Of a stretch of 64,000 nucleotides of DNA, positions 20,854 to 32,860 are shown one piece after another. Where the stretch lies: assembly GCF_029407905.1 (NCBI RefSeq), contig NC_073641.1:18521001-18585000 (forward strand), given 5' to 3'. Numbering within the stretch: position 1 is the first letter of the stretch; every line of letters begins with the position of its first letter. The stretch comes from Bubalus kerabau. Lineage: Eukaryota > Chordata > Mammalia > Artiodactyla > Bovidae. Made by a program: the position numbers and the translations under genes. The notes under the pieces were generated by a model that saw only the letters and a program-made list of their open reading frames with translations, was not told the origin of the DNA and did not search any database.

Positions 20854-21022
20854 CTGTGTAACATTCCATTGTGTGAACACACCACAACCCATTCATCAGA
20901 TTGCTGAGGAAGGTTTGAGAAACTGAGTTTGGAGTTATCACAAATAATGCCACTACGAATGTGCTTGCACATAATTTTTGTGCACATATGCACTCATATC
21001 TGTTATCTATATACCTAAGTCA
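20854..21022 (-). mobile_element. Old L1 fragment, minus strand
   Basis: The plus-strand phrases ACATTCCATTGTGTGAACACACCAC, 'GAATGTGCTTGCACAT', 'GTGCACATATGCAC' and 'TCTATATACCTAAG' follow the order of the L1 3' coding region in reverse. Confidence 0.6.
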
Positions 21023-22290
21023 TTGCCTTATGACTGATAAAGAGGAATCAATGGAGTTCTCTGCCTAGAGGCTGTCTGTTTAGCTCATTTCTATTGAATT
21101 ATATATGACAGCATCTTTTGTTCCTATTGACTGGTTCCAGAGTGGACTGAGGAAACATTACGGCCTGCGGAGAACTCAGCTCAGCTGGAAAGGGAATGGC
21201 AAGGCCATCCCAGTGGGCTCATTTAGTTAAAATGGGATTTTCTGAAAGAGAACAGCACCTATCATGAACAGAAATGAGCTATGTGATGAGGTAGATTTGC
21301 TGGAAGAGACTAGAATTCCAGGGGGATACATAGAGCATGAAAGTGTGGATCCAACCTGCCACCTGCCCAGCTAAACAAAGAGCCTGGGAAGTAGCATGAA
21401 AGGCCAAACGTTTATATAAGATACCACCACCGGCCACACTCTGCTGTGTGCTTTGTGTTGTTTTACTGCCTAACTTTCTGTTCATCACTGAAGCCAAAGC
21501 AGGAGGAAACAACTAGAAAACAGCACATGCAGAATTCAGGCAAGGTGTTCCCCGTAGCTCTCTGACAGGCTTAAAAAGGACTAACAGGGGAAGCCACAGT
21601 CTCCTCTTTAGGAGAATTTTTAAAACAGGATCACCTCCTTTGAAACCATCCAGCCAAACGCCTTGGGAGTCAAAGAATAACCGGAAGAACAGCAAAGCTT
21701 CCTCAGACCTCCTCACTGTGTCTGGACCCCAGGCACAGAAATACAGAATGAGTATTTACATGCCAGAGTCGGCTTTACATGATAGCTGCACGTCCAGTCT
21801 GCCAGCCTAGTGGTGAGTTTCTATTCCTTTTCCCTGTGGAGGTTTATCTCAGGCAGGTTCCCAAGCTTCTCTGCAGACACTCAATGCTCCTCTTGCTGCC
21901 ACCCTCTACTTGTACCTCTACTTGTTTTGATGACTCACTTTGCTATACACTGAAGGGCTGCAAAATAAAAATCAACGTATGCCCATCAACAGAGCTTTAG
22001 AAACCATCCTGCTTTCTCAGCTTTGACTATAAAGGGAAAATCACTCACGGCCTAAAAATGTACTAAGTAGAAAGGCTGATAATGTAGAGGCTAAGCTTTG
22101 ATTGAATCCCAGCCATTGCCAGCTGGTCTTATCTCAAAGCAGAGTGAGCCAGGTATCTCCCCAGGGATTATCTTCCCTCATTCCAAATAATGAAGTGCCA
22201 AAGAAGGGGCAACCGGGAGCTGCTGACTCATCCACAAAAATTTAAGGCTGGAAGATGTATAGACTCAGACCTCACAGCCCTTATCCTGAT
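21023..22290. other. No gene recognised
   Basis: Open frames up to about 77 codons, none with recognisable similarity. No repeat identified. Confidence 0.4.
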
Positions 22291-22380
22291 GTTGTTGTTC
22301 AGCCGCTAAGTCGTGTCTGACTCCTTGTGACCCCATGGGCTGCAGCACGCCAGGCTTCACTGTCCTTCACTCTGTCCCAG
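22291..22380 (-). mobile_element. BovB 3' end, minus strand
   Basis: GTTGTTGTTCAGCCGCTAAGTCG followed by GGCTGCAGCACGCCAGGCTTC is the reverse complement of the BovB 3' terminus. About 90 bp are retained. Confidence 0.8.
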
Positions 22381-23567
22381 GGGGCATTTGAATCTGAAGG
22401 AGCAGTTGGGGAGGGGTTCCCATGGTGTTCTGATTTGATGAGCATGGCTAACAGATGACCTGACCAGAAACATCCTCCCTGACCCCAATCACCACAGACA
22501 CGGGGACACTCTATTTTGAGCCCCTTGCTGAGTTCCAGAAGACTTCTTTTTGAAAGCAGGAGGTAGGGCGAGTCTTACATGCTATTAGCAGACACTGACA
22601 ATGGCATAGCCATGTAAATCAGATTATCTGGTGTCTATACCTAAGAGCAGTCCCTGGGGAAGAATAAAGGTTGACTTGGAGAAGACAACAGGGAAGTTAA
22701 GGCCAAAGCAAAAAAGTCAAGTCCCAAAGGAAAACACCAGTTCACCCTGGATTATCCTTGTATTCATCTCTTGAAAATGACAATCCAAAAGTAAGCCAAC
22801 TTTGAGCTTTCAGGGACTGTCACTGCCTCCTGACAGCCTGTCCCTGGGCATAGGTAGGGAAGAAGATGGACAAGTCTTTATCACGTTAGTTATGTGATGA
22901 CAGGTCTTATCAACACTGCTATCCATCCGGAGGGAAACACTGCTTATGAAAGTTGACATCTCTGCTATCCGTATAGACTCTCCACGGCAAGAACCATTTC
23001 CATTTCACTTAGCAAAAGTCCAAGAATCTCTTCCCATTCTTAGCAAAACTTTTCTAGAGCTAAAGAGATACTTCTAACTCGTATCCCAAATCGCCTAGGT
23101 TTTCACAAGTGGTGTAACTATCTGGCTCACTAACGACTCTCTCTAACCTTGGATAGCATTATCTGTCCCTCAAAGCCTTTCCTCTTCCAAGATTGATACA
23201 AAGGACTTGGACCTACCTGTGCACACCTGAGACCCTCTCCTTCCTCCCACTTCATGAGTTGGAGGCTTCCTTTCTCAAAATTCCTAAGTCATTTCTTGAT
23301 TTTCCTTTCAAGCAGTTTTCTAAAACACTTCTCTACTTAGAAAATGGGTAAAGAGTACATGTGAATCCTTCCCATAAAGAAAATTCCCATAAGCTTTCCT
23401 GACTCCAGCCACACACCTGCCATCGTATTTTGGCTCCACTGGGCTTGAAACAGTCACCATAGTCACCCTCAGAACTGTGTGTCTGCTCTCTTCCCTCTTG
23501 ATGACCTGAGAGTGCCATTTCAGACCTCAAGATAGGCATTTCCTACCCGTGTCTTCCTTGGTCCTAA
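22381..23567. other. No gene recognised
   Basis: No repeat or coding frame identified. Composition is near average for the window. Confidence 0.4.
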
Positions 23568-23775
23568 CAGCCCTGCCCCATAGAAATACAATGTGAGCCA
23601 TAATCTATAGGTTCAAATTTTCCATAGCAACATTACAAAGAAAAAGAAGGGGTGAGATTAACTTTACTTTAACCCAATATATCCAAATATCAACAATGTC
23701 ATCAAGGTAATAAAACCAGATATTTTACATTCTTTCTAGTAACTCTTCAGAATGTATTTTATAACACATTTCCAT
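23568..23775 (+). mobile_element. hAT-like DNA transposon fragment
   Basis: CAGCCCTGCCCCATAGAAATACAATGTGAGCC, then AACCCAATATATCCAAATAT and GATATTTTACATTCTTT, follow a common mammalian nonautonomous DNA transposon whose ends read 'CTGTCTAATAGAAATATAATGTGAGCCAC'. The 3' inverted repeat is not recognisable. I cannot fix the family name. Confidence 0.5.
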
Positions 23776-24512
23776 TTGAATGCTTACATTTTCATTGGAA
23801 GAATTTGGTCTGTATTTGGGTTTCACAAAATTTACAATGGAAAAGTAGATTCAATAGAAAAGTAGATCCAAATGGACCCAAAAGTTTTCCAATAAGTGAA
23901 TCAGTATCAGGTTTTAAATTTACATTTAAATTAATTAAAACAAAAACTTTAGTTTCACTGTAGCCTCCCGAGAGACTGCTCCTTCTCCTGCGCTCCATGT
24001 AACTTCACAATCAGTTGGCGGTATTGCATTTCTCCTGTTCATCAATGACATTCCTGAATATACTTACAAAATGCCTTTCTCTGAGGTTCATACCATCTTC
24101 TCCCCACCATCACCTGACCTCCCAGGCATTTCTCCCCATTGGTCAGACCCTGGCACCTGGCTCTCCTCTCCTCCACCTCCAGTCCTTCCATTCTGGATAA
24201 TCCCAGGGCTGTGTAATGTCCTAGCCAACATCTGGCCTCAGAATTTGCTGACCCCGAATTTCAGTGACCATCGATTTATTTCTATTTCAGCCACCCATAT
24301 CCACAACTACCTTCTAGATTTTGTCATAACCCTGACCTCCTCCAAATCTCAAACCAAGTGCTTACTCCACCCCGTTATCTCCACTCCCCAAACTTCTGGT
24401 CCTTCCATTCTCCTGACTTTATACAAACACATAGTCCCCAGAGAAACCCCTTTCCTCCCAGCCCTCTGTCCTAAGCCCTGACCTCACAGCACAGGGAGAG
24501 GGTGAGGAGTAC
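23776..24512. other. Unassigned; 136-codon frame
   Basis: An open frame at 24071-24481 has a Ser/Pro-rich start and then SDHRFISISATHIHNYLLDFVIT, faintly like the end of a LINE endonuclease of the L2/CR1 group. Too weak to call. Confidence 0.25.
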
Positions 24513-24690
24513 AGTTCCTGACACTGGATTCTGACATTGCACAGAACTGCTACTTACAAGCTCTGTAGCCTTGGGCAAATTATTCAACTTCCCTGCACCC
24601 TGCTTTCTCCCTGTCTAAAATAAGGATAAAAACTCTGTCAAGAAAGTTCTGTAAGACTCAAACATAAAGCACTTAATATCATGCAGCCAA
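24513..24690 (+). mobile_element. MIR SINE
   Basis: Core phrases in order: ACTGGATTCTGACA, CTTACAAGCTCTGTAGCCTTGGGCAAATTATTCAACTTCCCTG, 'AAATAAGGATAAAAACTCTG', 'AAAGCACTTAATATC'. An ancient SINE shared across mammals. Confidence 0.75.
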
Positions 24691-25039
24691 ATACATCCAT
24701 TAAATAAAGTTTTCTCCCGGGCCAGGGTAGGACTGTTCCCAGCTCACACCACTGTTCTTTTCCTTTGTCCTTCTGCCCCACCCATACCCAAGCACAACCA
24801 TACCCAGATCAGTGCTGCTGCCTTTCTGGTCATCCATACCCAAGCCAACTAAGCCTCCTGGACAAACGGACAGAGTGGTGCCATCACAATGCTATGCTTC
24901 TAATGTCAACACTCCTGCCTGAACAATTCACTAGCCTCCGGTCAGCTCCTCTGCCACACCTAGTGGCCCTTCAGTCAGCCCACACATGGCAGGCTCTTCC
25001 CCAGTCAGAACTGAAGGCTATGAAGGCCAGGTAAGCACT

Positions 25040-25319
25040 GTTGCTGCCGCTGCTGCTGCTAAGTTGCTTCAGTCGTGTCCGACTCTGTGCGACCCCATAG
25101 ACGGCAGCCCACCAGGCTCCCCCGTCCCTGGGATTCTCCAGGCAAGAACACTGGAGTGGGTTGCCATTGCCTTCTCCAATGCATGAAAGTGAAAAGGGAA
25201 AGTGAAGTCGCTCAGTCGTGTCCGACTCTTAGTGACCCCATGGACTGCAGCCTACCAGGCTCCTCCACCCATGGGATTTTCCAGGCAAGAGTACTGGAGT
25301 GGGTTGCCATTGCCTTCTC
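25040..25319 (-). mobile_element. BOV-A2 SINE, full length
   Basis: Reverse BOV-A2 with (CTG) tail at the left and TTGCCATTGCCTTCTC at the right. A perfect 13-bp TSD CCAGGTAAGCACT lies at 25027-25039 and 25320-25332. Low divergence from the family pattern suggests a young copy and a candidate presence/absence marker. Confidence 0.96.
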
Positions 25320-25332
25320 CCAGGTAAGCACT

Positions 25333-25689
25333 AGCAAATCTCTACTGAGAAGTTTGGGGGAAACTGAACACTAGTCAGGAAACTAATGAGTGTTTTTTTC
25401 CCTTTTGCTGGATGTCAAACTGTCATAACAGTTACGTTATAAAAGAAACTCTAAGTGGCTTCTACCAAGCCTAACCCATCTCTGGGGCATCAGATTCAAG
25501 GAACTAGGATTCTGTAGTCTGAACAGAACAGTTGGCGAAGCAAAAGCCCCAGTTAAAGAGGACATGGAAATGAAGTTGGAGGAAGAAAGGAGTTTCCTTA
25601 AGAAGACAGTGAGATTCTTAGAAGACAAGTCAGGCAAATTCAAAAGAGAGGCATCATTGTGCCTATGTTTAAACATGGCACAATAGCAT
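25333..25689. other. No gene recognised
   Basis: Nothing identified. Confidence 0.35.
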
Positions 25690-26145
25690 GAATGACTACC
25701 CTAAAGCTGTCCACACCCAGAACCTGTGAGGATAACAAATGGGACAAAAGGGATTAAGCAGGTGAGGTTAAATTAAGGATATTGAGATGGGGGAAATCTC
25801 CTGCATCATGTGATACACCCCAAACATAATCACAAGTCCTCATAACAGGGAAGCAAAGGGAGATTTGATGCTGAAGTAGGATATGCCACAATAAAAAGAG
25901 ATTAGAATGATGTGAGGAAGGGATTGTGAGCTCAGGAATGCCATCGCAGCCCCAGAAGCTCAGCCTGTCAAGGACATGATTTTTCCCTAGGGCGGAGAGA
26001 AGGACCCAGCCCTGCCCATCCCCTCCCTCTAGTCCAGTGAGACTTACTGGGGTTTCTGCACCAGCTATGAGAGAACAAGCTACTATTTCAAGCTATTGGT
26101 TACAAAGTAATTTGTTACAGCAGCAAGAAGAATCTTAACACCCAG
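25690..26145 (+). mobile_element. MaLR/MLT1-like LTR (old ERV-related)
   Basis: Order of phrases fits a MaLR-type LTR: CCACACCCAGAACCTGTGAG, GACAAAAGGGATTAAGC, 'AAGGATATTGAGATGGGGG', 'CAGCCCTGCC', 'AGTGAGACTTA' and the 3' end TTTGTTACAGCAGCAAGAAGAATCTTAACA. Strongly decayed, with no coding sequence. Confidence 0.5.
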
Positions 26146-26508
26146 GGGTACTACGGAAAACCTCCAGGGTTACAGGAATATTTCAAAGTAACAAGTTAGG
26201 CCTGTCCCATGAGGGAACACATACACTCAGGTTTGGTTCTTAGGGCTTCAGCCTCTTTTCCCCTGCCCAGTAAGGAGACACCATGATGAAGAGTCATCAG
26301 CCAGGCCTGGGTTCAACGTTGCTCTAACAATTGATGCCTCTGGAAGAAAGCAGCCTGCTCAGAAACAGGAGTGAGCCAGATCTGTTCAGAAAAACAGATA
26401 CTTTAGGTACTCCCAGAATTAATTGACTTATCACATATCTCTAACTACTGGGGACCCCATAAGGACCTGGAAAGGGTATGTCAGGAAAAAAAAGTCTATA
26501 TAGGTCTG
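26146..26508. other. No gene recognised
   Basis: Nothing identified between the two LTR-like pieces. Confidence 0.35.
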
Positions 26509-26938
26509 TTATAGGCTGGCTTGTGTTCCCCTCAAATTCATATGCTGAAGTCCTAACACCCAGGACCTCAAAACATAACCTTCTTTGGAAATGGGTCATT
26601 GCAGATGTCAACAGTTATGATGAGATCTTACTAGAATAGGGTGAACCCCTACTGCAATAAGACCAGTGTTCTCGTAAAACGGAGAAATCTGGCCACAAAG
26701 ACACAAGAAAACATCACACGAAGACCGGAGTTACGCTGTCAAATGCAGAAGAACTACCAGAAGGGGAGGTGGGGGCTGCCTGGAGGGGTCCTTCCTGGTG
26801 CCTCCAGAGGAAGCTTGGCCCTGCTGACACCGGACCTCAGACTCTGGCCACCGGAACTGTGAGAAAATAAACCCTGTTGTCTGAGCCACTCAGGTTGCCC
26901 TGCACCGCTATGGCAGCCCTGACACCCTAACACAAACT
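26509..26938 (+). mobile_element. MLT1A-like MaLR solo LTR
   Basis: Begins TGTTATAGGCTGGCTTGTGTTC and continues with TCAAATTCATATGCTGAAGTCC, a CCCAGGACCTCA-type stretch, 'CCCTGCTGACACC', 'CCGGAACTGTGAGAAAATAAA' and ends 'TATGGCAGCCCTGACACCCTAACACA', the layout of an MLT1A LTR. It contains AATAAA at 26866-26871. A solo LTR with no internal viral region nearby. Confidence 0.7.
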
Positions 26939-29190
26939 CCCGAAGGAAAAAGAGAAAGACAGAGCGCTCCCTGGTTTAACAGACGGCGCTGGCCTGACGC
27001 AGGGTAAAGAACGAACAGGACAGAGCTGGTTCAACCATTAAAGCTCAGCTGGACCTGCTTCCAAGGGAGGCGGTGAGGAAAGAGGCCAAGGCAGGAGGAA
27101 GACGCACCTTCCATGCTGCAGACAGAGGGGCTGGCGGGGCGTTTCTGCTGCCTGAGGAGGCCAGGCCCCAAGCCTGGAAAGAATCAGAAGCTAAGTAAAG
27201 GGAAGTTTGGGGGTCAGTGGGGTGTTCATGAGTCCCTGGGGTGCAAATTTCAGAAATACTAACCTTGGATTTCTTTCAGGAATATGAGGGTGGTCCTCTG
27301 GCTCAGGGAACTGTGGGCGTCAAGCAGCTCCTGTGGCCCGTACGTCCCGGGAATTACGGAGCAGCCCCCAGAGCCCTGGTGGCATGTGTGGCTCTCCTTC
27401 CATCTCTCTGGGCACCGGGGCCACGACTCAGAAGGCGCTGGAATCTGCCCAGGATGAAGACGGTTCAGGAGAGATGGCACGGTGGAGACTGTAGAAAATC
27501 ATTCACGTCCAACTTTACTAAGAAGTTCCTTGTGAAACACCTCGCTTCCCATCATGGCACAACCACGTTAAAAAACGCCACCTCTGCTGAGAAACCACCC
27601 TTACAAAATGCAGGGAGCTTGCTCCTGCAAGGTAATCACAGGTCTACAACCACAGCTCTCAGAGGAGAAAAGAGCAGTTCATGTTAAGAGTTAGAAAAGA
27701 ATTTCATTTGAGTGGGAAAAAGCTGACTTTGCAACCAGATTAGAGGCTGGTTGAAGGAGGGCGAGACCTTGATGAGTGGAACTCCCACTGTGACCCTGGG
27801 CTTTCTCCCGGATTCCTTCAGAGGTTGTGGGTGGAAGCCTGGGGGGTTGTTGAGTCACCACCAACCCCTGTCTCCAGTTATGGCCACTCCCTCCTTCAGC
27901 CTGCGGGCTCACGGGGCTAGAAGCCTCTTCTCGTGCATTTAGAACAGTCCCCAGGTGTTCCGTGTTCCTTACTACCAGAAAGAGAAGCCCGGAGCCACAC
28001 CAGCTGTAATTATTAGCCCACAGGACCATCCTTCAGAGCATCAGATACAAGGAACAACCCTTGACTGCAGTCCACTCAGGTCAGGGCTGAGGCTTTTTAA
28101 CCTTCATTAGCCCAATCTTTGATGCACTGCAGGTGAGGGAAATCAAGAACCTGGGTTTTTGGTCCAGAGAATATTCTAATATTCTGGCTTTGTTTTATGC
28201 ACTGTATAATTCACATGCCAGAGACATTATCCTGTCCTTTCGGATTTAAAACACCTAATCCAGGTCTCCTCTCGCACACCACCCACTACCAGGGGACTGC
28301 TAGCAGGTCACTACCAGCCCTCAAGTTCTGTTCCCTTCAGACTCGCCACCTCCTATGAGTCATTTTCACGGCTGTTTTCCTGGAAATTAATCATTTTCTC
28401 TTGAATTCTCCAGCAACTTTGACATTGCCTCCACCAAACCAAAATAAAACCCAAATGCCACTCACCTATCTTAAGCACATGTACCCTGAGGTTGCAGGAG
28501 GTTAAAAGTGTTAGCAGTGTGGTGAAGCTAACACATGATTTTAAAGTGAATACTAAAAATCCTTGTTTTTAAAAAGGCTTGCTCACTTCTCCCCTCGGAA
28601 GACCTTGGAGTTCACCTCTTCCACACGCTCCAAGCCTCCCTGCACACCAACACCAAGCTGGGTGTCCTGTGAAGGTCCTACTTCTCCCGATCCATGCCTC
28701 CAGCCAAACCTTCCTTAAGCCACTTACAAAGGTTTTCCTAAGATGACACCCTCCCGGAGATATTTTCTGATGCCAATTACTAAGATGACAAGTTTTCCAC
28801 CCCAATACTATTCCAATCTAGGTTACACTGGCTCTTTAGATTATTTTTTTTAATTCTGCCTGTTTTTCCTTATTTTAAAAAACCAATAAATGTAATTTGT
28901 TCTATATTTTAGTTTACTGCTGCATTTGGCTCAAGTTTCTGTTTATAAATAAACCTACTCTGGTTCAACTACATCATGCATCTTTGCCTTATATCATGTT
29001 TTGACAGATTTTCACAAAGTTTAAAGGGACTATGAAGCCACCAGCTGCCTCCACTTCAAACTTATCTCAAGGAGTTACATTTTATTCTTGCAATAACAAC
29101 CCACAAAAGGGGTACTTATGAAAATCTTTCATTTCTACATAAGATTAAAATTTTTTTCAGTCCCATTTGAAAGTAATTGTATTAGAGTGT
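26939..29190. other. No gene recognised; locally GC-rich
   Basis: Richer in G+C and CpG around 26940-27480. Holds the 148-codon frame 27241-27687 (see findings), a possible L2-like stretch at 28590-28800, and a T-rich/A-rich zone at 28840-28960. No exon can be supported. Confidence 0.4.
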
Positions 29191-29294
29191 GAGTGCTCAG
29201 TTGCTCATTTGTGTCTGACTCTTTGTGACCTAAGGACTGTAGCCTGTCAGGCTTCTCTGTGGGATTTCCTAGTCAAGAATACTGGAGTAGGTTG
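29191..29294 (-). mobile_element. Bov-tA SINE, 5' truncated
   Basis: GAGTGCTCAGTTGCTCATTTG..GGACTGTAGCCTGTCAGGC..AAGAATACTGGAGTAGGTTG is a reverse Bov-tA lacking the tRNA-derived head. Diverged. Confidence 0.85.
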
Positions 29295-29659
29295 AATTTA
29301 AGAAGAATTTATATTGAATTTTTAAATTAGTATCAATTTTATTTACTTCCAATCCAGAGTAACATCAGAGCCTATAAATGATTTTGTATATACCTGGACC
29401 CACATGGTACCCTTAAATGCATTTCATTTAATGGTAATTTCAAAAAGCAGAGAAGAGAGGAAATATATATTTTGCTAATCGTGGACAAATTGTCCATTCT
29501 GTGTGTCCTGGGAATTCTGAACTTTTGTTCCTTTTTTAACTCTTCCCTGCTCCCACTCTCTTCAGAGAAGACCAGGAATTCCTTATATAGAGCACTCTAG
29601 CCATCTCCTTCAAGAAAGAATGGTGTTTGAGGGGGAGGTAACAAACAGATGTAATGAAA

Positions 29660-29775
29660 AGAACATGGACAATGTATCTTTGAATTCTTGCTCTGCCATT
29701 TCTAGCTGTATAACTGTACATAAGTTATTTAGCCTCTTTGAGATATGATTTCCCTATTCATGGCTTGGAGTTATT
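29660..29775 (+). mobile_element. MIR SINE fragment
   Basis: GAATTCTTGCTCTGCCATTTCTAGCTGTATAACTG..AAGTTATTTAGCCTCTTTGAG is the MIR core. Confidence 0.7.
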
Positions 29776-29922
29776 AGAAAATTTACCCAAAATTTCAAAA
29801 TAGGCGAAGGGGATTATGGGTGTACTTCCAGTGCAGTTCTGTGTTGGCCTTCCCATTGTTGAGGGTATTTTTCTACTCTGAAGGAGCAGACTTTAACTGG
29901 AAAACTTTTGTCCAGTAGGAAC

Positions 29923-30730
29923 TGATGGGGTTCAGCATACACTGCCCCAAAATATGGCACTTTAGCATAATGAATATCTCAAGTTGAACAAGTCTGAGTA
30001 AACAGCAGAAACAGGAAGTTCACTCTGACCTTCCCTTTCCTCACTTAAACAGGTCATAAAACTCCCATGTGAAGGTACCTCCCTGAACCAGGAGGAAGGA
30101 AGCCATTCTTATCACTAGAGGCAAAGTTAGGGGCCGAGAAATCTGTACAAACATTGTTAAACCCACTCTTAGCTTCCTAGTTACTTCTTCACCATTACTG
30201 CCTCTTGTCCACATTCCACTGCCTTGTCAATTCTTCACAAATTTATTGTTTCTTTGTCTAAAATGTATATAAAAACTTCCTGTTCTGCAGACTTGTGGAC
30301 ACAGTGGGGGAAGGAGAGGGTGGGACCCACTGAGAGAGTAACAGGGAAACATATACATTACCAATGTGTAAAATAGTCAGTGGGAATTTGCTGTATGATG
30401 CAGGGAGCTCAAACCTGCGCTCTGTGACCACCTAGAGGGGTGGGAAGGGATGGGAGATGGGTTCAAGAGGGAGGGGACATGTGTATACCGATGGCTAATT
30501 CATGTTGATGTATGGCAGAAACCAACACACTATTGTGAAGCAATTATCCTCCAATTAAAAATAAATAAACTTAAATAAAAGCTTCCTGGTCTGGTCACTT
30601 TTTTGGGTCTTCGTCCTCTTGTGAGGAATCCCCTGTGCACATAAAATTTAGTTAAATGTGTATGCTTTTCCCTGCAATCTGTCTTTGTCAGTTTAAGTTT
30701 ACAGAACCAGCCAGGGACTAGAGTGTCTTA
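29923..30730 (+). mobile_element. Probable ERV-type solo LTR, split by L1
   Basis: Starts TGATGGGGTTCAGCATACACTG. Has a TATA-like stretch (TGTATATAAAAACTTCC, 30265-30281) and, past the L1 insert, a polyadenylation-like part (CACATAAAATTTAG) before 'TTTGTCAGTTTAAGTTTACAGAACCAGCCAGGGAC', which looks like the LTR end region. Family not identified and ends not proven. No viral coding sequence is present. Confidence 0.4.
30288..30575 (+). mobile_element. Ruminant L1 3' end inside the LTR
   Basis: A 288-bp L1 3' terminus (GTGGACACAGTGGGGGAAGG, GGGACATGTGTATACC, CTAATTCATGTTGATGTATGGCAG, CAATTATCCTCCAATTAAAAATAAAT). Flanked by an 18-bp imperfect TSD, TAAAAACTTCCTGTTCTG at 30270-30287 against the copy at 30576-30593 (two mismatches). 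It interrupts the TATA-side of the LTR. Confidence 0.88.
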
Positions 30731-31099
30731 AAGAATGTCGAGAAAAACTTTTCCCTCCCCTATGGGAAGCAGATAATTTCTATCCAGTGTAATATGTAAC
30801 CACAAAGATTATGAGTTTTGGCTCTGGTGGACAGTACTCAATTTTGCATCTTATCCTAGCATTGTCTACAGAATACTTGGCTTCTCAAATGCCCTCTGAA
30901 CTAATACTTTTAACATCTTGATGACCCTTTCATCAATCAATGAGCTAAATAAGATCTTTGATGTATATTCCTTTCATATTTGCAGAGACTCATGATTTTA
31001 TCTTTGTGAAATCATGCCTTAAAAGAGGTAATCACTTCAATCTCTTTGGATTAAGAGAGGATTGAATGAAGTGAAATTAATGAGTTTATATTTTGTTTT

Positions 31100-31510
31100 T
31101 ATCACTTACTCTGTGCCAGTACTGTTTCTAAACATGCACTTTCCATGAGAACTAACCCATTTAGTCCTCATCACCTTGAAAAGCCAGCGTAACTCCCATT
31201 TTATAGACCAAGCTGTGGTATAAAAGGGCTTCCCCAGTAGCTCAGTGGTTAAGAATCCACCTGTAATTCAGGAGATGAAGGTTTGATCCCTGGGTGAAGA
31301 TCCCCCGAAGAAGGGCATGACAACCCACTCCAGTATTGCTACCTGGAGAATCCCAGGGACAGAGGAGCCTGGTGGGCTATATTAGTCCATGGAATTAAAG
31401 AGAGTCAGGCACGACTGCAGCGACTGAGCATGCACGCGGCACGTTGAGAAAGTTACCCAAGGTCACAGACCTAGTAAGTGTCAGAGCTGGTATAGAAATC
31501 TTGGAAGGCA
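31100..31510 (-). mobile_element. MIR SINE split by Bov-tA
   Basis: Reverse MIR: CACTTACTCTGTGCCAGTAC..AACCCATTTAGTCCTCATCACC..CCCATTTTATAGACCAAG before 31226, and GAGAAAGTTACCCAAGGTCACAGACCTAGTAAGTG after 31437. Confidence 0.75.
31226..31437 (+). mobile_element. Bov-tA SINE inside MIR
   Basis: Forward Bov-tA: GGGCTTCCCCAGTAGCTCAGTGG, GATGAAGGTTTGATCCCTGGG, AACCCACTCCAGTATTGC, ending near GAGCATGCACGC. The B box is changed (GGTTTGATCCC). No clear TSD. Confidence 0.9.
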
Positions 31511-32016
31511 GGTAAGGGACCTCAGCATCTACTACGTGGCAGAACCCTTTCTCTTCCTTTTCTATAACCTCAGAAGCATCAGGACCCAGCTGTCCTAAAC
31601 ACAAGGCTTTGTGAAGACAACGTGATGGTTAGCAATTCCTTGTCAGCCTAACACTTGCTAAAGAGTCAGTAGATAAATTTTCTGAGCAGGGCCACCTCCC
31701 CTCCAACTATTCTCATATCCAGGTTATACCCTCCCCATCCACCCTTCCTTCATTTATCATTAGGTCACCTCCTCCAGATATTACCCCAGTCTCCAGGGAT
31801 GCTCCTTCCTCTGAACTCTGACACGAATCTTCAGAAGCTGAATAGACTGATGTACACTGTTAATTATTTTAGCCAGTGTCAGAATCCTCCTTGAAACATT
31901 CTGATCCTTTGGGGACTACAGAAAACCAAAAAAAAAAGACAAGAAGTTTGGAGATTTTCTTGATGTCATGGTTCTCAGAGAAGAAGTCTCACTCATAACT
32001 CAAAAACAGGTTATTC

Positions 32017-32860
32017 ATTTTTTGAAATTTTTATTTTGTATTGGGGTTTAGCCAATAAACAACGTTGTGACAGTTTCAGGCCAACAGCGAAGGGACAGAG
32101 TCAAATATATACAGGTATCCATTCTCCCCCAAACCCCTCCCCTCCCATCCAGGCTGCCACACAACACTGAGCAGAGTTCCATGTGCTAAACTATAGGTCC
32201 TTGCTTGTTACCCATTTTAAATATTGCAGCATACATGACCATCTTGGACTCCTTAACTATCCCTTCCTCCCATCAACCGTAAGTTCGTTTTCTAAGTCTG
32301 TGAGTCTCTTTCTGTTTTGTGATTTCATTTATATAATTTCTTTTTAGATTCCACATATAAGGGATGTTATGTGATATTTCTCCTTCTCTGACTTACTTCA
32401 TTCAGTATGATGCTCTCTAGGTCCATTCATGTTGCTGCAAATGGTATTGTTTCATTCTTTTTTAATGGCTGAGTAATAATCCATTGTATACATGTGCCAC
32501 ATCTTCTTTATCCATTCCTCTGTTGATGGACATTTAGGTTTCTTCCATGTCCTGGCTATTGTAAACAGTGCTGCAATGAACATTTGAGTGTACGTATCCT
32601 TTCAGATCATGTTTTTCTCCAGGTATATGACCAGGAGTGGGATTCCAGTGGGAATTTTAGTTTTTTAAGGAACCTCCATGCTGTTCTCCATAGTGGCTGT
32701 ACCAATTTACATTCCCACCAACAGTGTAGGTGGGTTCCCTTCTCTCCACACCCTCTCCAGTTTTCAGTGTTTGTGGATATTTTGATGATAGCCATTCTGA
32801 CCAGTGTGAGGTGATATTTCATTATAGTTTTGATTTTCATTTCTCTAATAATTAGTGATG
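32017..32860 (-). mobile_element. L1 LINE, 5' truncated, with 15-bp TSD
   Basis: An 844-bp minus-strand L1 carrying the ORF2 C-terminus and 3' UTR. TSD AAAAACAGGTTATTC is perfect at 32002-32016 and 32861-32875. The minus-strand frame 32607-32840 reads HCWWECKLVQPLWRTAWRFLKKLK, the conserved zinc-knuckle-like tail of ORF2p. The 3' end lies at 32017 with a short T-rich (poly-A) stretch. Too short to be active. Confidence 0.95.

Noticed and set aside
24071..24481. 136-codon frame with a LINE-endonuclease-like end
   Set aside because: Similarity is limited to a few residues and the first half is low-complexity Ser/Pro; not enough to call an L2/CR1 remnant or a gene.
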